DNA of 64,000 nucleotides from Cryobacterium psychrotolerans (GCF_900101115.1 NZ_FNFU01000004.1:124001-188000), one strand, 5' to 3'. Numbered from the stretch's first letter, positions 9,676 through 17,718 are shown. The notes: generated by a model from the letters alone, not told the origin. Numbers and translations: made by a program.

Positions 9676-10659
9676 ATGATCGACTGGGGAGCAATCTTTA
9701 GCAACGCAGCCGTCGAGCTGATCAGCCCGACCACCGCTGCATACGCCCTCGCCGCGCTGGGCCTTGCGGTCCACTTCGGCTACACCGGCCTCCTGAACTT
9801 CGGGCAGGCCGGGTTCATGGCCCTCGGCGCGTACGGCTACGCGATCTCGATCCTGACCTTCGGCTTCCCCGTCTGGGGCGCCGTGCTGGTCGGGATCGGC
9901 GCATCCGTCGTCTTCGCCCTGATCCTCGGTATCCCGACGCTGCGACTGCGGGCGGACTACCTGGCCATCGTCACGATCGCGGCGGCCGAGATCGTGAGGC
10001 TGCTGTTCACGACGAACAGCTTCGCCTCGGTCACTGGCTCGGCCAACGGGCTGAGCGGCTACAAGCTCGGCTTCGCGGCCCTGAACCCGATCCCCGAAGG
10101 CACGTACGGCTTCGGGCCGTTCGAGAACAACGCCTACGACTGGTGGCTGCGCATCGTGGCCTGGTCGGTCGTGGTGCTTGTCGCCCTGTTCATCTGGCAG
10201 GTCATGCGGAGCCCGTGGGGACGCGTGATCAAGGGCATCCGTGAAGACGAGGATGCCGTGCGTGCGCTCGGCAAGAACGTCTACGCCTACAAGATGCAGT
10301 CGCTCATTCTCGGTGGTGTCTTCGGAACCATGGCCGGAATGATCTTCGCTCTGCCCCGTGCGGTCGTGCCGTCGAACTACCAGACGTCGCTGACCTTCTT
10401 CATCTACGCGATCCTGCTGCTCGGCGGGGCGGCGACGATCCTGGGCCCGATCATCGGCTCGATGATCTTCTGGGTGCTGCTCTCCTTCTTCTCCGGGTTC
10501 ATCGCCCGCGCGGTCGAGGCGGGCTGGCTGCCGTTCATGACGAACGTCCAGGCCGGGCAGTTGCGCTTCATCCTCGTCGGCGTCGCGATCATGCTCATCG
10601 TCATCTTCAGACCCCAGGGCATCTTCGGAAATAAGAAGGAGTTGGCCTTTGTCCACTAA
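9676..10659 (+). CDS. livM: Branched-chain amino acid ABC transporter permease LivM
   Basis: A 327-residue inner-membrane permease pairing with LivH. HFGYTGLLNFGQAGFMALGAYGYA near residue 35 and RSPWGRVIKGIREDEDAVRALG (the EAA-type coupling loop, about 178-200) are family signatures; the C-terminus reads FRPQGIFGNKKE. ATG 9676 lies 11 bases after livH with GAAGGG upstream, and the 3' end overlaps livG by 11 bases. Confidence 0.95.
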   Translation: MIDWGAIFSNAAVELISPTTAAYALAALGLAVHFGYTGLLNFGQAGFMALGAYGYAISILTFGFPVWGAVLVGIGASVVFALILGIPTLRLRADYLAIVTIAAAEIVRLLFTTNSFASVTGSANGLSGYKLGFAALNPIPEGTYGFGPFENNAYDWWLRIVAWSVVVLVALFIWQVMRSPWGRVIKGIREDEDAVRALGKNVYAYKMQSLILGGVFGTMAGMIFALPRAVVPSNYQTSLTFFIYAILLLGGAATILGPIIGSMIFWVLLSFFSGFIARAVEAGWLPFMTNVQAGQLRFILVGVAIMLIVIFRPQGIFGNKKELAFVH

Positions 10660-11560
10660 CACCGTCCCCAACGGCAAGCCCGTCAAGTCGACCGACCTCC
10701 ACATCGGGGCCGCCGAACCCGGCTGCAAGAAGCGCGACCCGATCCTCGTCGCCGAGGGCGTCAGCCGCACCTTCGGCGGCCTCAAGGCGGTGGATGTCGA
10801 CCACCTCGAGATCCCCCGCGGCGCCATCACCGCCCTGATCGGGCCGAACGGGGCCGGCAAGACCACCCTGTTCAACCTGCTCACCGGCTTCGACAAGCCG
10901 GACACCGGATCCTGGACCTTCGAGGGAAAGTCGCTGGCCGGCATGCCGGCCTACCGGGTCGCCCGGATGGGCCAGATCCGCACCTTCCAGCTGACGAAGG
11001 CGCTCAGCCTGCTCACCGTCATGGACAACATGAAACTCGGCGCCAAGGGCCAGATCGGGGAGAACCTGTTCCGGGCCCTGCTGCCGTTCCTCTGGCGCAA
11101 GCAGGAGGAGGAGAACGAGGCCAAGGCCCTCGATCTCCTTGCCCGGTTCAAGCTCGACGAGAAGAAGGACGACTACGCGGCCAGCCTCTCCGGCGGGCAG
11201 CGCAAGCTCCTCGAGATGGCGCGGGCCCTGATGAGCGACCCGACCCTGGTCATGCTCGATGAGCCCATGGCCGGCGTGAACCCGGCGCTGACCCAGTCGC
11301 TGCTCGACCACATCCTCAACCTCAAGGCGGAGGGCATGACCGTGCTCTTCGTCGAGCACGACATGCAGATGGTGCGCCACATCGCCGACTGGGTCGTGGT
11401 CATGGCCGAAGGCCGCGTCGTCGCAGAAGGCGACCCGCACGAGGTCATGAAGAACCAGGCCGTGATCGACGCGTATCTCGGCCAGCACCACGATGAAGAC
11501 CTCGGCGCTGACACGGAGCACGTGGAAGCCATTAAGGAGCTGCTCGATGACAAACTCTAG
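10649..11560 (+). CDS. livG: Branched-chain amino acid ABC transporter ATPase LivG
   Basis: A 303-residue ATPase with Walker A GPNGAGKT (about 65-72), signature LSGGQRK and Walker B LVMLDEP. The rare TTG start at 10649 is supported by AGAAGGAG six to seven bases before it. Residues 1-30 are an extra polar N-terminal segment absent from most LivG proteins. It overlaps livM at its 5' end and livF at its 3' end, so translation is probably coupled. Confidence 0.95.
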   Translation: MSTNTVPNGKPVKSTDLHIGAAEPGCKKRDPILVAEGVSRTFGGLKAVDVDHLEIPRGAITALIGPNGAGKTTLFNLLTGFDKPDTGSWTFEGKSLAGMPAYRVARMGQIRTFQLTKALSLLTVMDNMKLGAKGQIGENLFRALLPFLWRKQEEENEAKALDLLARFKLDEKKDDYAASLSGGQRKLLEMARALMSDPTLVMLDEPMAGVNPALTQSLLDHILNLKAEGMTVLFVEHDMQMVRHIADWVVVMAEGRVVAEGDPHEVMKNQAVIDAYLGQHHDEDLGADTEHVEAIKELLDDKL

Positions 11561-12317
11561 CCCGATGTCCGCACCGGCGCAGACCGAGACCAGGGCCGCG
11601 GTCGTCGAGGTCAGGAACGTGACGGCCGGGTACGTGCCCGGTGTGAACATCCTGAACTCGTGCTCGCTCACCGCCTACGAGGGCGAACTTATCGGCATCA
11701 TCGGCCCGAACGGTGCCGGCAAGTCGACGCTGCTGAAGTCCATCTTCGGCCAGGTCAAGGTACGTGAGGGCGAGGTCATGCTGCGCGGTGAGAACATCAC
11801 CAACCTCAAGGCGAACAAACTCGTCTCCAAGGGCGTCGGCTTCGTTCCGCAGACGAACAACGTGTTCCCGACGCTCTCCATCCTGGAGAACCTCGAGATG
11901 GGCATGTTCCAGAAGCCCAAGGGGCTCGCGGAACGGCTTGAGTTCGTGACGGAGATCTTCCCGGAGCTGAAGAAGCGCCTGTCGCAGCGGGCCGGCTCGC
12001 TCTCCGGCGGCGAGCGGCAGATGGTCGCGATGTCGCGCGCACTGATGATGGGCCCGCACGTGATGCTCCTGGACGAGCCGTCCGCGGGGCTGTCGCCGGT
12101 GCGCCAGGATGAGGCGTTCCTGCGCGTGAAGGAGATCAACAAGGCCGGCGTGACCACGATCATGGTCGAGCAGAACGCCCGCCGCTGCCTGCAGATCTGC
12201 GACCGCGGCTACGTGCTCGACCAGGGCCGCGATGCCTACACCGGCACCGGACGCGAACTGCTGAACGACCCCAAGGTGATCGGCCTCTACCTCGGAACCC
12301 TCGGCCAGGACGAGTAG
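11547..12317 (+). CDS. livF: Branched-chain amino acid ABC transporter ATPase LivF
   Basis: A 256-residue second ATPase of the Liv system. Walker A GPNGAGKS lies at about 53-60, the signature is LSGGERQ, Walker B MLLDEPSAGLSP, and the H-loop position is occupied in VEQNARR, as is usual for LivF. ATG 11547 overlaps the livG end by 14 bases and has AAGGAG seven bases upstream. It is the last gene of the operon; the binding protein is encoded convergently at 12.8-14.1 kb. Confidence 0.95.
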   Translation: MTNSSPMSAPAQTETRAAVVEVRNVTAGYVPGVNILNSCSLTAYEGELIGIIGPNGAGKSTLLKSIFGQVKVREGEVMLRGENITNLKANKLVSKGVGFVPQTNNVFPTLSILENLEMGMFQKPKGLAERLEFVTEIFPELKKRLSQRAGSLSGGERQMVAMSRALMMGPHVMLLDEPSAGLSPVRQDEAFLRVKEINKAGVTTIMVEQNARRCLQICDRGYVLDQGRDAYTGTGRELLNDPKVIGLYLGTLGQDE

Positions 12318-12427
12318 CACCACCCCGCGGCCGCCTGCGGCCGCTCTGAAGCGGCGTCCGGGTTCCCCGGGCGCCGCTTCCGCGTGTCGCCCCGCGCGCG
12401 TCACCGCCCGCCGCGGCCGCCCGCCGC

Positions 12428-12516
12428 GAGAGTCGCCGATTGTGCCGAGAGTCGCCGCTGCACCGGCGACACTGGGCAGAAACGGCGAGTCTCGGCGCAA
12501 TCTTCGCCGAGATTGA
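12428..12516. repeat. Imperfect inverted repeat built on GAGAGTCGCCG
   Basis: The left part (12428-12457) reads GAGAGTCGCCG twice around TTGTGCC. The right part (12483-12515) carries the same pattern in reverse complement (CGGCGAGTCTCGGCGCAATC). This gives a long imperfect hairpin downstream of livF. Confidence 0.5.
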
Positions 12517-12520
12517 CACG

Positions 12521-12561
12521 TCCGGTCGAGTTGCCCGGCACGCCAGGGCAACTCGACCGGA
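12521..12561. repeat. 16-bp perfect inverted repeat
   Basis: The arms TCCGGTCGAGTTGCCC (12521-12536) and its exact reverse complement (12546-12561) enclose a 9-base loop. TTGAC before it and GTCAA after it extend the pairing with a three-base gap. It is probably the livF transcription end or a repeat element. Confidence 0.65.
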
Positions 12562-12583
12562 ACGGTCAAAGTCGGCGACACGT

Positions 12584-12653
12584 GCGGGGGCGCACGGGCG
12601 GGGGCGCACGGGCGGGGGCGCACGGGGCGAAGGGCGCACGGGGCGAAGGGCGG
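12584..12653. repeat. G-rich short tandem repeats
   Basis: Three exact copies of GCGGGGGCGCACGG (12584-12625) are followed by GGCGAAGGGCGCACGG and a partial second copy. The runs of three to five G on the plus strand could form G-quadruplexes. Confidence 0.7.
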
Positions 12654-12730
12654 GCAAAGGGCGCGAGGGCGCGCAGGCTGCCGAGGGGACGGCTGCCGCC
12701 TTTCGCGACGCCCCGCGTCGCGTGCGAGCA

Positions 12731-12770
12731 ACGCAAAAGGGCCCCGACCGGAGTCGGGGCCCTTTTGCGT
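12731..12770 (-). terminator. Intrinsic terminator of the livJ-like gene
   Basis: An 18-bp perfect stem including AAAAGGGCCCCGAC, with a 4-base loop, ends in a T-run on the minus strand and an A-run on the other side. It can therefore act in both directions. It lies 50 bases after the stop at 12821. Confidence 0.85.
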
Positions 12771-12820
12771 CAGTACTGCTCAGCCAGTGACCGATAGATC
12801 AGTGACCGGCAGGTCAGTGA

Positions 12821-14116
12821 CTAGTTGATGCGCTTGTATGTGTTGTCAGCCTTGTACTCGTAGACACCGATGGTCGCCTCGGTCGGGTCGCCGTTCTCGT
12901 CGAACGTGACCGGGCCGGAGAAGCCGTCGTAGTTGACCTGCTTGCCGTCTGCGAGAGCCTTGGCGGCTGCCTTGAAGTCGGAGACCTTCTCGCCTTCACC
13001 CTCGCCACCGGAAACCTGGCGGAGGAAGTCAGCGATCTTGGCGCCCGAGACATCGTTGGCTGCGTAAGCGGCCAGGGCGATGAGCATGACGGAGTCGTAG
13101 GACTCAGCCGCGTAGCTGAAGTCCTTCAGCGTCGGGTCGACCTCGAGCAGGCGCTCGGTGAAGTCGCCGAGGGTTCCGACGTCGAGGCCGGGCAGGGTGC
13201 CCTTCGAGCCTGCGATGAGACCGGGGGCGAAGTCCTTGCTGTAGTCGGCGAGGTTTCCGTCAACCAGGTAGAGCTTGTCGCCCGGGTAGCCGGTTCCGAC
13301 GAGCGCCGGGATGATGATCTTGGCCTGGTCGAACGTGATCAGGGCGATCGCATCCGGGTTGGCCGCGGTCACTGCGGAGATCTGCGCCGCGAAGTTGGAG
13401 TCACCCTCGTTGAAGAGCTCCTCCGCGACGACCTCGCCGCCGGCGCTTTCGAACGTCTCCTTGAGGGATGCGGCCAGGCCGGTCCCGTAGGCGTCGTTCA
13501 GCACGATCATGCCGAGGGTGCTGTTGCCGTCTTCGGCGATCTGGTTGCCCAGAACCTCGCCCTGCAGCAGGTCGGAGGGAGCCGTGCGCCAGTAGAGGTT
13601 CTTGTCGGCGTACTCGGTGAAGTCCGGCGAGGTGTTGGCCGGGGAGAACTGAACGACGCCAGCGGCGACGATCTGGTCGATCACGGTCTTGGACACACCC
13701 GAGGATGCCGCACCGACGATGGCCGAGACATCCTGCGAGAGCAGGTCGGTCACGGAAACGGTCGCGGTGTCGGTCGTGGTGTCGCCCGAGTCACGGAAGA
13801 CGGCTTCGACCTTCATCCCGAGGTTCGCGTCGTTGATGTCGTTCACGGCCAGCTGCACGCCGGCTTCTTCGGGCGGGCCGAGGAAGGCCAGGGCGCCACT
13901 CTGGGGAAGAATCGTGCCGATCTTCAGGGTGAGATCGCGGTCGCCGGCCTTGACCGTCTTGGCGTCACCGCTCGCAGCGGGGGCCTTGTCACCGGCGGGT
14001 TCTGCGGCGGTGCCGCTGCAGCCGGTGAGCAGAAGTGCACTGACGCCGACCATGGCGATACCAGTGACGACGGCCCGGACTGAGCGGGAGGCCGAAGCCT
14101 TCGCGAGTACGCTCAA
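12821..14116 (-). CDS. Branched-chain amino acid ABC transporter substrate-binding lipoprotein
   Basis: A 431-residue periplasmic-type binding protein (Peripla_BP_6, LivJ/LivK-like) anchored as a lipoprotein: hydrophobic signal, then LLLTGC with the lipid Cys at about 33. The mature part begins with a Gly/Ala/Asp linker, then LKIGTILPQSGALAFLGPPEEAGVQLAVNDIN, typical of the first lobe. TTG 14116 is chosen because AAGGAG lies four bases upstream; an upstream ATG at 14152 has no such site. It presumably serves LivHMGF, which is encoded convergently and lacks its own binding protein gene. Confidence 0.9.
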   Translation of the reverse strand: MSVLAKASASRSVRAVVTGIAMVGVSALLLTGCSGTAAEPAGDKAPAASGDAKTVKAGDRDLTLKIGTILPQSGALAFLGPPEEAGVQLAVNDINDANLGMKVEAVFRDSGDTTTDTATVSVTDLLSQDVSAIVGAASSGVSKTVIDQIVAAGVVQFSPANTSPDFTEYADKNLYWRTAPSDLLQGEVLGNQIAEDGNSTLGMIVLNDAYGTGLAASLKETFESAGGEVVAEELFNEGDSNFAAQISAVTAANPDAIALITFDQAKIIIPALVGTGYPGDKLYLVDGNLADYSKDFAPGLIAGSKGTLPGLDVGTLGDFTERLLEVDPTLKDFSYAAESYDSVMLIALAAYAANDVSGAKIADFLRQVSGGEGEGEKVSDFKAAAKALADGKQVNYDGFSGPVTFDENGDPTEATIGVYEYKADNTYKRIN

Positions 14117-14150
14117 TTTTGCTCCTTGGTAGTAGGAAAAGTCATACATC

Positions 14151-14172
14151 ACGGCAGCCGAGTGGCTGCCGT
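14151..14172 (-). promoter_or_regulatory. Stem-loop in the 5' leader of the livJ-like gene
   Basis: ACGGCAGCC-GAGT-GGCTGCCGT is a 9-bp perfect stem, 35 bases before the TTG start. With the promoter proposed at 14179-14208, transcription would start at or next to the first base of the stem, giving a 5'-terminal hairpin. Confidence 0.5.
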
Positions 14173-14178
14173 TCTGTC

Positions 14179-14208
14179 ACAGTAGGCATAGCACCTGCGG
14201 GTAAACAA
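14179..14208 (-). promoter_or_regulatory. Candidate promoter of the livJ-like gene
   Basis: On the minus strand TTGTTT (14208-14203), an 18-base spacer and TACTGT (14184-14179). It fits a sigma-70-type promoter with expected start near 14172. Confidence 0.4.
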
Positions 14209-14239
14209 GGAAATCGGCTCCAAGTTGAGCAAACCGTCC

Positions 14240-14284
14240 CAAATCGTTACGAAAAACGATCAATACGCATCAAATCGTTACGAA
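14240..14284. promoter_or_regulatory. Direct repeats CAAATCGTTACGAA upstream of the livJ-like promoter
   Basis: Exact 14-base copies start at 14240 and 14271, 31 bases apart or about three helical turns. The first is part of an inverted repeat ATCGTT-N6-AACGAT (14243-14260). The arrangement looks like a two-site operator. The second copy overlaps the end of the upstream gene. Confidence 0.45.
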
Positions 14285-15009
14285 CGCTCCCCCGTCGCGC
14301 CGACAAAGCGAATCTCCTGCTTGTCCGCGAGTGCAGCGAGGCATTCGCCCCAGGACGTGCAGGCCGTCGGCCCGGATGCGACGAAATCGAGCCTCGAGGC
14401 GACGGACGGTCCCCCGTCGTCGCCGGCGACGGTCGCGGCGAGCGCGGCCGTGACGACGCCGTCAAAGGCCTCCGCCCCGCCAACAAAGCCGGTCAGCCCC
14501 GGGTCGGCCGAGCGAAGCCGCTTCGCGAACGGGTTGCCCGGGGCGATGGGCTTTCCATCGTGCATGAAGTCGCCGAGCGGAAGGATCGGGATGTCCGCCG
14601 CCTCGAGGGCCGCCACCGCCGCCTCGGGCACCTTCACGGCGGGATCCCAGAGCACCACGTCGACCTTGCGGGCGATGAGGTTGGTCAGGGCGACATCGAG
14701 GTCGCCCGCCGAGTTGCGGTGGACCAGCTCAAGCGGCTTGCCCAGAACCCCGCCCTGCTCGGTGATCTCCCGCAGGGCGACCTCCGTCCCGGCGACCTGG
14801 GCCTTTCCCGTTGCCGCGGCATCGCCGGTAATCGGGAACATGGTTCCCAGGCGCAGGATGCCGTCACCCGACGGGGCGGGCACCGGCAGTGCCGTCGCGG
14901 ACGGAGTCGGCTTCGGGGTCTTCGGGGCCTCGGGGGCGGTGCATCCGGTCAGGCCGACGACCAGGGCTAGGGCCCCGGCGATGACGACGGGGAAGGCGCG
15001 GTACGTCAT
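14278..15009 (-). CDS. Half-size branched-chain amino acid binding-like lipoprotein
   Basis: A 243-residue lipoprotein with signal MTYRAFPVVIAGALALVVG and lipobox LTGC (Cys at about 23), followed by a Pro/Thr linker. The segment LRLGTMFPITGDAAATGKAQVAGTEVALREI matches the first lobe of Peripla_BP_6 proteins. The rest is too short for a complete two-lobe protein (families run about 380-430 residues), and the end reads TACTSWGECLAALADK. It lies directly upstream of the full-size binding protein, same strand. It may be an accessory or decayed paralogue; no frameshift is obvious. Confidence 0.72.
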   Translation of the reverse strand: MTYRAFPVVIAGALALVVGLTGCTAPEAPKTPKPTPSATALPVPAPSGDGILRLGTMFPITGDAAATGKAQVAGTEVALREITEQGGVLGKPLELVHRNSAGDLDVALTNLIARKVDVVLWDPAVKVPEAAVAALEAADIPILPLGDFMHDGKPIAPGNPFAKRLRSADPGLTGFVGGAEAFDGVVTAALAATVAGDDGGPSVASRLDFVASGPTACTSWGECLAALADKQEIRFVGATGERS

Positions 15010-15031
15010 CTGGTGTGTCCTTTCACAGCGG

Positions 15032-15051
15032 GGTACGCCTTCGAGCGTACC
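15032..15051. terminator. Inverted repeat after rarD
   Basis: GGTACGC-CTTCGA-GCGTACC, a 7-bp stem between the rarD stop (15058) and the start of the next gene. It lacks a T-run, so it could be a weak terminator or an operator. Confidence 0.35.
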
Positions 15052-15057
15052 GTCCAC

Positions 15058-16026
15058 TCAGGCAGGCTCGAGGGATGCCCGGCGCGGTGCGCGGCCCGTG
15101 GCGATCATGTCGACGGTCAGGATGAGCAGCGCGAGCCAGACCAGCCCGAAGCCGGCCCAGCGCTCGGTGGGCATCGGTTCGCGCAGGATGACCACGCCGA
15201 CGAGGAACTGCAGGAGCGGCGCGAAGTTCTGGATCAGCCCCAGGTAGCTCAGCGGCAGGCGTCGGGCGGCCGCGGCGAAGAAGAGCAGGGGCACGGCGGT
15301 GACGACCCCGGATGCGACGAGGCCGAACGTGTGCCACGGCGAGACCGTGCCGAAGGTGAGGCCGGACATCATGCCGACCACCACCAGCTGGATGACCGCG
15401 ATCGGAGCGAGCCAGGCCGTCTCCAGGGTGAGCCCCGCGACGGCATCGACGTCGCCGCCGACGCGCTTCTTGATCAGGCCGTAAAAGCCGAAGGAGAACG
15501 CCAGCACGAGCGAGATCCAGGGCAGCCGGCCGTACCCGATGGTGAGCACGACCACGGCGAGCAGGCTGACGCCGACGGCCACCCATTGGAGGCGCCTGAG
15601 CCGCTCCTGCAGCACGAGCACGCCGAGGACGACCGTCACGATCGGGTTGATGAAGTACCCCAGCGCCGCCTCGACCACGTGGCCGCTGAGCGCGGCGAAG
15701 ACATACGTCTGCCAGTTGATGAAGATGAGCAGGCCGGCGAGTCCCATCGTCCAGACGACGCGGGGCCTCCGCAGCAGGCCGACGAGCGAGCGCCATTGCC
15801 GGGTGACGGTGATGATGAGCGCGCAGAAGACGAGCGAGAACAGCACCCGCCAGGCAACGACCTCGAACGCCGACGTCGGCACGAGCAGGATGAAGTAGAG
15901 GGGAAGAAGCCCCCAGAGAGAGTAGGCGAGGACCGCGAAAATCAGGCCGGTGCTCTGGTCGCTGCGCGGCGCGCGCCCGGTGCGCCCACCTTTCGGCGCA
16001 GCGGTCCGTGTCGGCTCGTTATCCAT
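15058..16026 (-). CDS. rarD: EamA family transporter RarD
   Basis: A 322-residue membrane protein with ten predicted membrane segments in two EamA halves. YSLWGLLPLYFILL (about 36-49), INWQTYVFA and GLIQNFAPLLQFLVG are RarD signatures. Residues 1-24 are a charged N-terminal tail. RarD proteins are drug/metabolite-type exporters; the substrate is unknown (chloramphenicol sensitivity named the family). It is encoded downstream of groES but separated from it by a strong hairpin. Confidence 0.9.
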   Translation of the reverse strand: MDNEPTRTAAPKGGRTGRAPRSDQSTGLIFAVLAYSLWGLLPLYFILLVPTSAFEVVAWRVLFSLVFCALIITVTRQWRSLVGLLRRPRVVWTMGLAGLLIFINWQTYVFAALSGHVVEAALGYFINPIVTVVLGVLVLQERLRRLQWVAVGVSLLAVVVLTIGYGRLPWISLVLAFSFGFYGLIKKRVGGDVDAVAGLTLETAWLAPIAVIQLVVVGMMSGLTFGTVSPWHTFGLVASGVVTAVPLLFFAAAARRLPLSYLGLIQNFAPLLQFLVGVVILREPMPTERWAGFGLVWLALLILTVDMIATGRAPRRASLEPA

Positions 16027-16049
16027 CGCGTATCCCTCCGAACGTGAAG

Positions 16050-16078
16050 AATCCCGGATGGCGATGCCATCCGGGATT
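16050..16078 (-). terminator. Terminator of groES
   Basis: A 13-bp perfect stem, AATCCCGGATGGC and its complement, with a 3-base loop, 22 bases after the groES stop. It is followed by CTTCACG rather than a clean T-run. Confidence 0.65.
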
Positions 16079-16099
16079 CAACGATAACGCGGGGGGTGA

Positions 16100-16396
16100 C
16101 TAGCGAACGACGACCGCGAGCACGTCGCGGGCGGACAGGACGAGGAGGTCCTCGCCGCCGAACTTGACCTCGGTTCCGCCGTACTTGGAGTAGATCACCT
16201 TGTCGCCGACGGCGACGTCGAGCGGGATGCGGTTGCCGTTGTCGTCAATGCGGCCGGGGCCGACTGCGACAACTTCACCCTCCTGGGGCTTTTCCTTGGC
16301 GGTGTCAGGAATGACCAGACCTGACGCGGTGGTCTGCTCTGCGTCGACCTGCTTGATGACGATGCGATCCTCGAGCGGCTTGATGGAGACCGACAC
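16100..16396 (-). CDS. groES: Co-chaperonin GroES
   Basis: A 98-residue co-chaperonin that caps GroEL and helps fold proteins in the cytoplasm. [27 protein letters not shown] contains the mobile loop, and [25 protein letters not shown] is the family C-terminal half. The GTG start has GAGGT six bases upstream. groEL is not next to it. Two CIRCE operators surround its promoter, so HrcA control is expected. Confidence 0.97.
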   Translation of the reverse strand: MSVSIKPLEDRIVIKQVDAEQTTASGLVIPDTAKEKPQEGEVVAVGPGRIDDNGNRIPLDVAVGDKVIYSKYGGTEVKFGGEDLLVLSARDVLAVVVR

Positions 16397-16426
16397 GGTT
16401 GACCTCTTTCTTAACGAAGTTTTGGG

Positions 16427-16453
16427 TTAGCAGACTCACAGCGAGAGTGCTAA
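16427..16453. promoter_or_regulatory. CIRCE operator 1
   Basis: TTAGCAGAC-N9-GAGTGCTAA matches the HrcA site TTAGCACTC-N9-GAGTGCTAA with two mismatches in one arm. It lies at the expected transcription start of groES. Confidence 0.8.
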
Positions 16454-16458
16454 AAACG

Positions 16459-16487
16459 AGTTTAGGGCGCATCTGGCACTCACGCAA
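16459..16487 (-). promoter_or_regulatory. groES promoter
   Basis: On the minus strand TTGCGT (16487-16482), a 17-base spacer and TAAACT (16464-16459). The -35 box sits in the loop of CIRCE 2, and CIRCE 1 begins at the start site. Confidence 0.65.
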
Positions 16488-16499
16488 CGTGAGTGCCAG
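16473..16499. promoter_or_regulatory. CIRCE operator 2
   Basis: CTGGCACTC-N9-GAGTGCCAG is a perfect palindrome with the correct 9-base spacing. It differs from the CIRCE consensus only in the outer three bases of each arm, with both arms changed together. Confidence 0.75.
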
Positions 16500-16515
16500 A
16501 CACGGGCGGGCTTGG

Positions 16516-16521
16516 TAGGTT
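16516..16521 (+). promoter_or_regulatory. -10 box of a probable leaderless promoter for the THUMP-like gene
   Basis: TAGGTT, six bases, then ATG 16528. No Shine-Dalgarno is present. Confidence 0.4.
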
Positions 16522-16527
16522 TGCGGG

Positions 16528-17718
16528 ATGGATCGCTCTGAGCTCGTCGAGCTGTTGTCGCCCGAGGGTTTGCGCCTGTTGGACTCGTTGCCGCCGTATG
16601 AATCGACGGTCGATGTCGTGCGGATGGTGAGCGACCTGCGCAAGGCCGGCCACCCGCCGGGCCTGGTCGCCGCGGTGCTGAGCCAGTCCCGGCTCCGCGC
16701 CAGGGCCGAAGCCAAGTTCGGCGAGTTCGCCGGGCGGATGCTCTTCACCGAGGCCGGGCTGGAACAGGCCACCCGGTTCCGGGTCGCCGCGCTGCACGCC
16801 GGCCGGTTCGTCGCCGCCGGCACCCACCGGGTCGTCGACCTCGGCTGCGGGATCGGCGGGGATGCGATGGCGATGGCGGCGATGGAGCTCACGGTGACGG
16901 CCGTCGACGCCGACGAGGTCACCGCCGCGGTCGCCAGCTACAACCTGGCCCCGTTCCCGAGCGCGACCGTGCTCAACGCCGAGGCGGAGAGCATCGACCT
17001 CGACGACTTCGACGCGGCCTGGCTCGACCCGGCCCGGCGCACGGCCGGACACACGAACACCTCGCGGCTGACCAGGCCGGAGGACTACTCCCCCTCGCTC
17101 GACTGGGTCTTCGGCCTGGCCGAGCGCCTGCCCATCGGCGTCAAGCTGGGTCCCGGCCACGACCGCGACCTCATCCCGGCCGCCGCCGAGGCGCAATGGG
17201 TCTCCGTCGACGGCAAGCTGGTCGAAATGGGCCTGTGGTTCGGCGTCCTGGCCCGGGACGGGATCCGCCGCTCGGCCCTGCTGCTCGGCCCCGACGGTGT
17301 CGCGGAGCTGACCGCCCCCGCCGACAGTGAAGACGTCGGGGTCGGCCCACTCGGCAACTACCTGTACGAGCCCGATGGTGCGGTCATCCGCGCTCGCCTG
17401 ATCGGCGACCTCGCCCGCTCCCTCGATGCGCACATGCTGAGCGAGGGAATCGCCTACCTGACCTCCGCTGCCCTGCAGCCGACCCCGTTCGCCTCGGCCT
17501 TCCGCGTGCTGGAATCACTGCCGGTCGACGAGAAGAAGCTGCGCCTGGCCCTGCAGGAGCGTCGCATCGGGACGCTGGAGATCAAGAAGCGCGGGGTGGA
17601 TGTCGACCCCGCGACCCTGCGCGCGCGCCTGCGCCTGAAGGGCCCCGAGTCGGGAACCCTCGTGATGACCCGCGCCGGCGGGCACCGGGTCGCCCTGCTG
17701 GTGGAACGCGTTCGTTAG
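16528..17718 (+). CDS. SAM-dependent methyltransferase with THUMP-like domain
   Basis: A 396-residue protein with a class I methyltransferase core: VVDLGCGIGGDAMAMA (about 109-124) binds SAM, and AAWLDPARRT is the motif IV-like segment. The C-terminal part after about 320 (LRLALQERRIGTLEIKKRGVDVD, then RLRLKGPESGTLVMTR) matches the THUMP-like domain of actinobacterial proteins. An RNA or ribosome substrate is plausible, but none is established. It is divergent from groES. Confidence 0.85.
   Translation: MDRSELVELLSPEGLRLLDSLPPYESTVDVVRMVSDLRKAGHPPGLVAAVLSQSRLRARAEAKFGEFAGRMLFTEAGLEQATRFRVAALHAGRFVAAGTHRVVDLGCGIGGDAMAMAAMELTVTAVDADEVTAAVASYNLAPFPSATVLNAEAESIDLDDFDAAWLDPARRTAGHTNTSRLTRPEDYSPSLDWVFGLAERLPIGVKLGPGHDRDLIPAAAEAQWVSVDGKLVEMGLWFGVLARDGIRRSALLLGPDGVAELTAPADSEDVGVGPLGNYLYEPDGAVIRARLIGDLARSLDAHMLSEGIAYLTSAALQPTPFASAFRVLESLPVDEKKLRLALQERRIGTLEIKKRGVDVDPATLRARLRLKGPESGTLVMTRAGGHRVALLVERVR

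Larger units (their letters stand above)
12318..12820. other. 503-base non-coding region between convergent livF and livJ-like genes
   Basis: No credible gene lies here. It holds an imperfect inverted repeat (12428-12516), a perfect 16-bp inverted repeat (12521-12561), G-rich 14-base tandem repeats (12584-12625) with related units to 12653, and a terminator (12731-12770). Reading frames through it consist of Arg/Gly/Ala low-complexity sequence. Confidence 0.7.

Noticed and set aside
12584..12653. CRISPR array
   Set aside because: The units are 14-16 bases, contiguous and without spacers.
12384..12797. Open frames in the livF-livJ intergenic region
   Set aside because: Composition is repeat-derived Arg/Gly/Ala and the frames cross palindromes and the terminator.
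14278..15009. Frameshifted pseudogene
   Set aside because: The frame is intact with signal, lipobox and ribosome site; no second fragment lies downstream.
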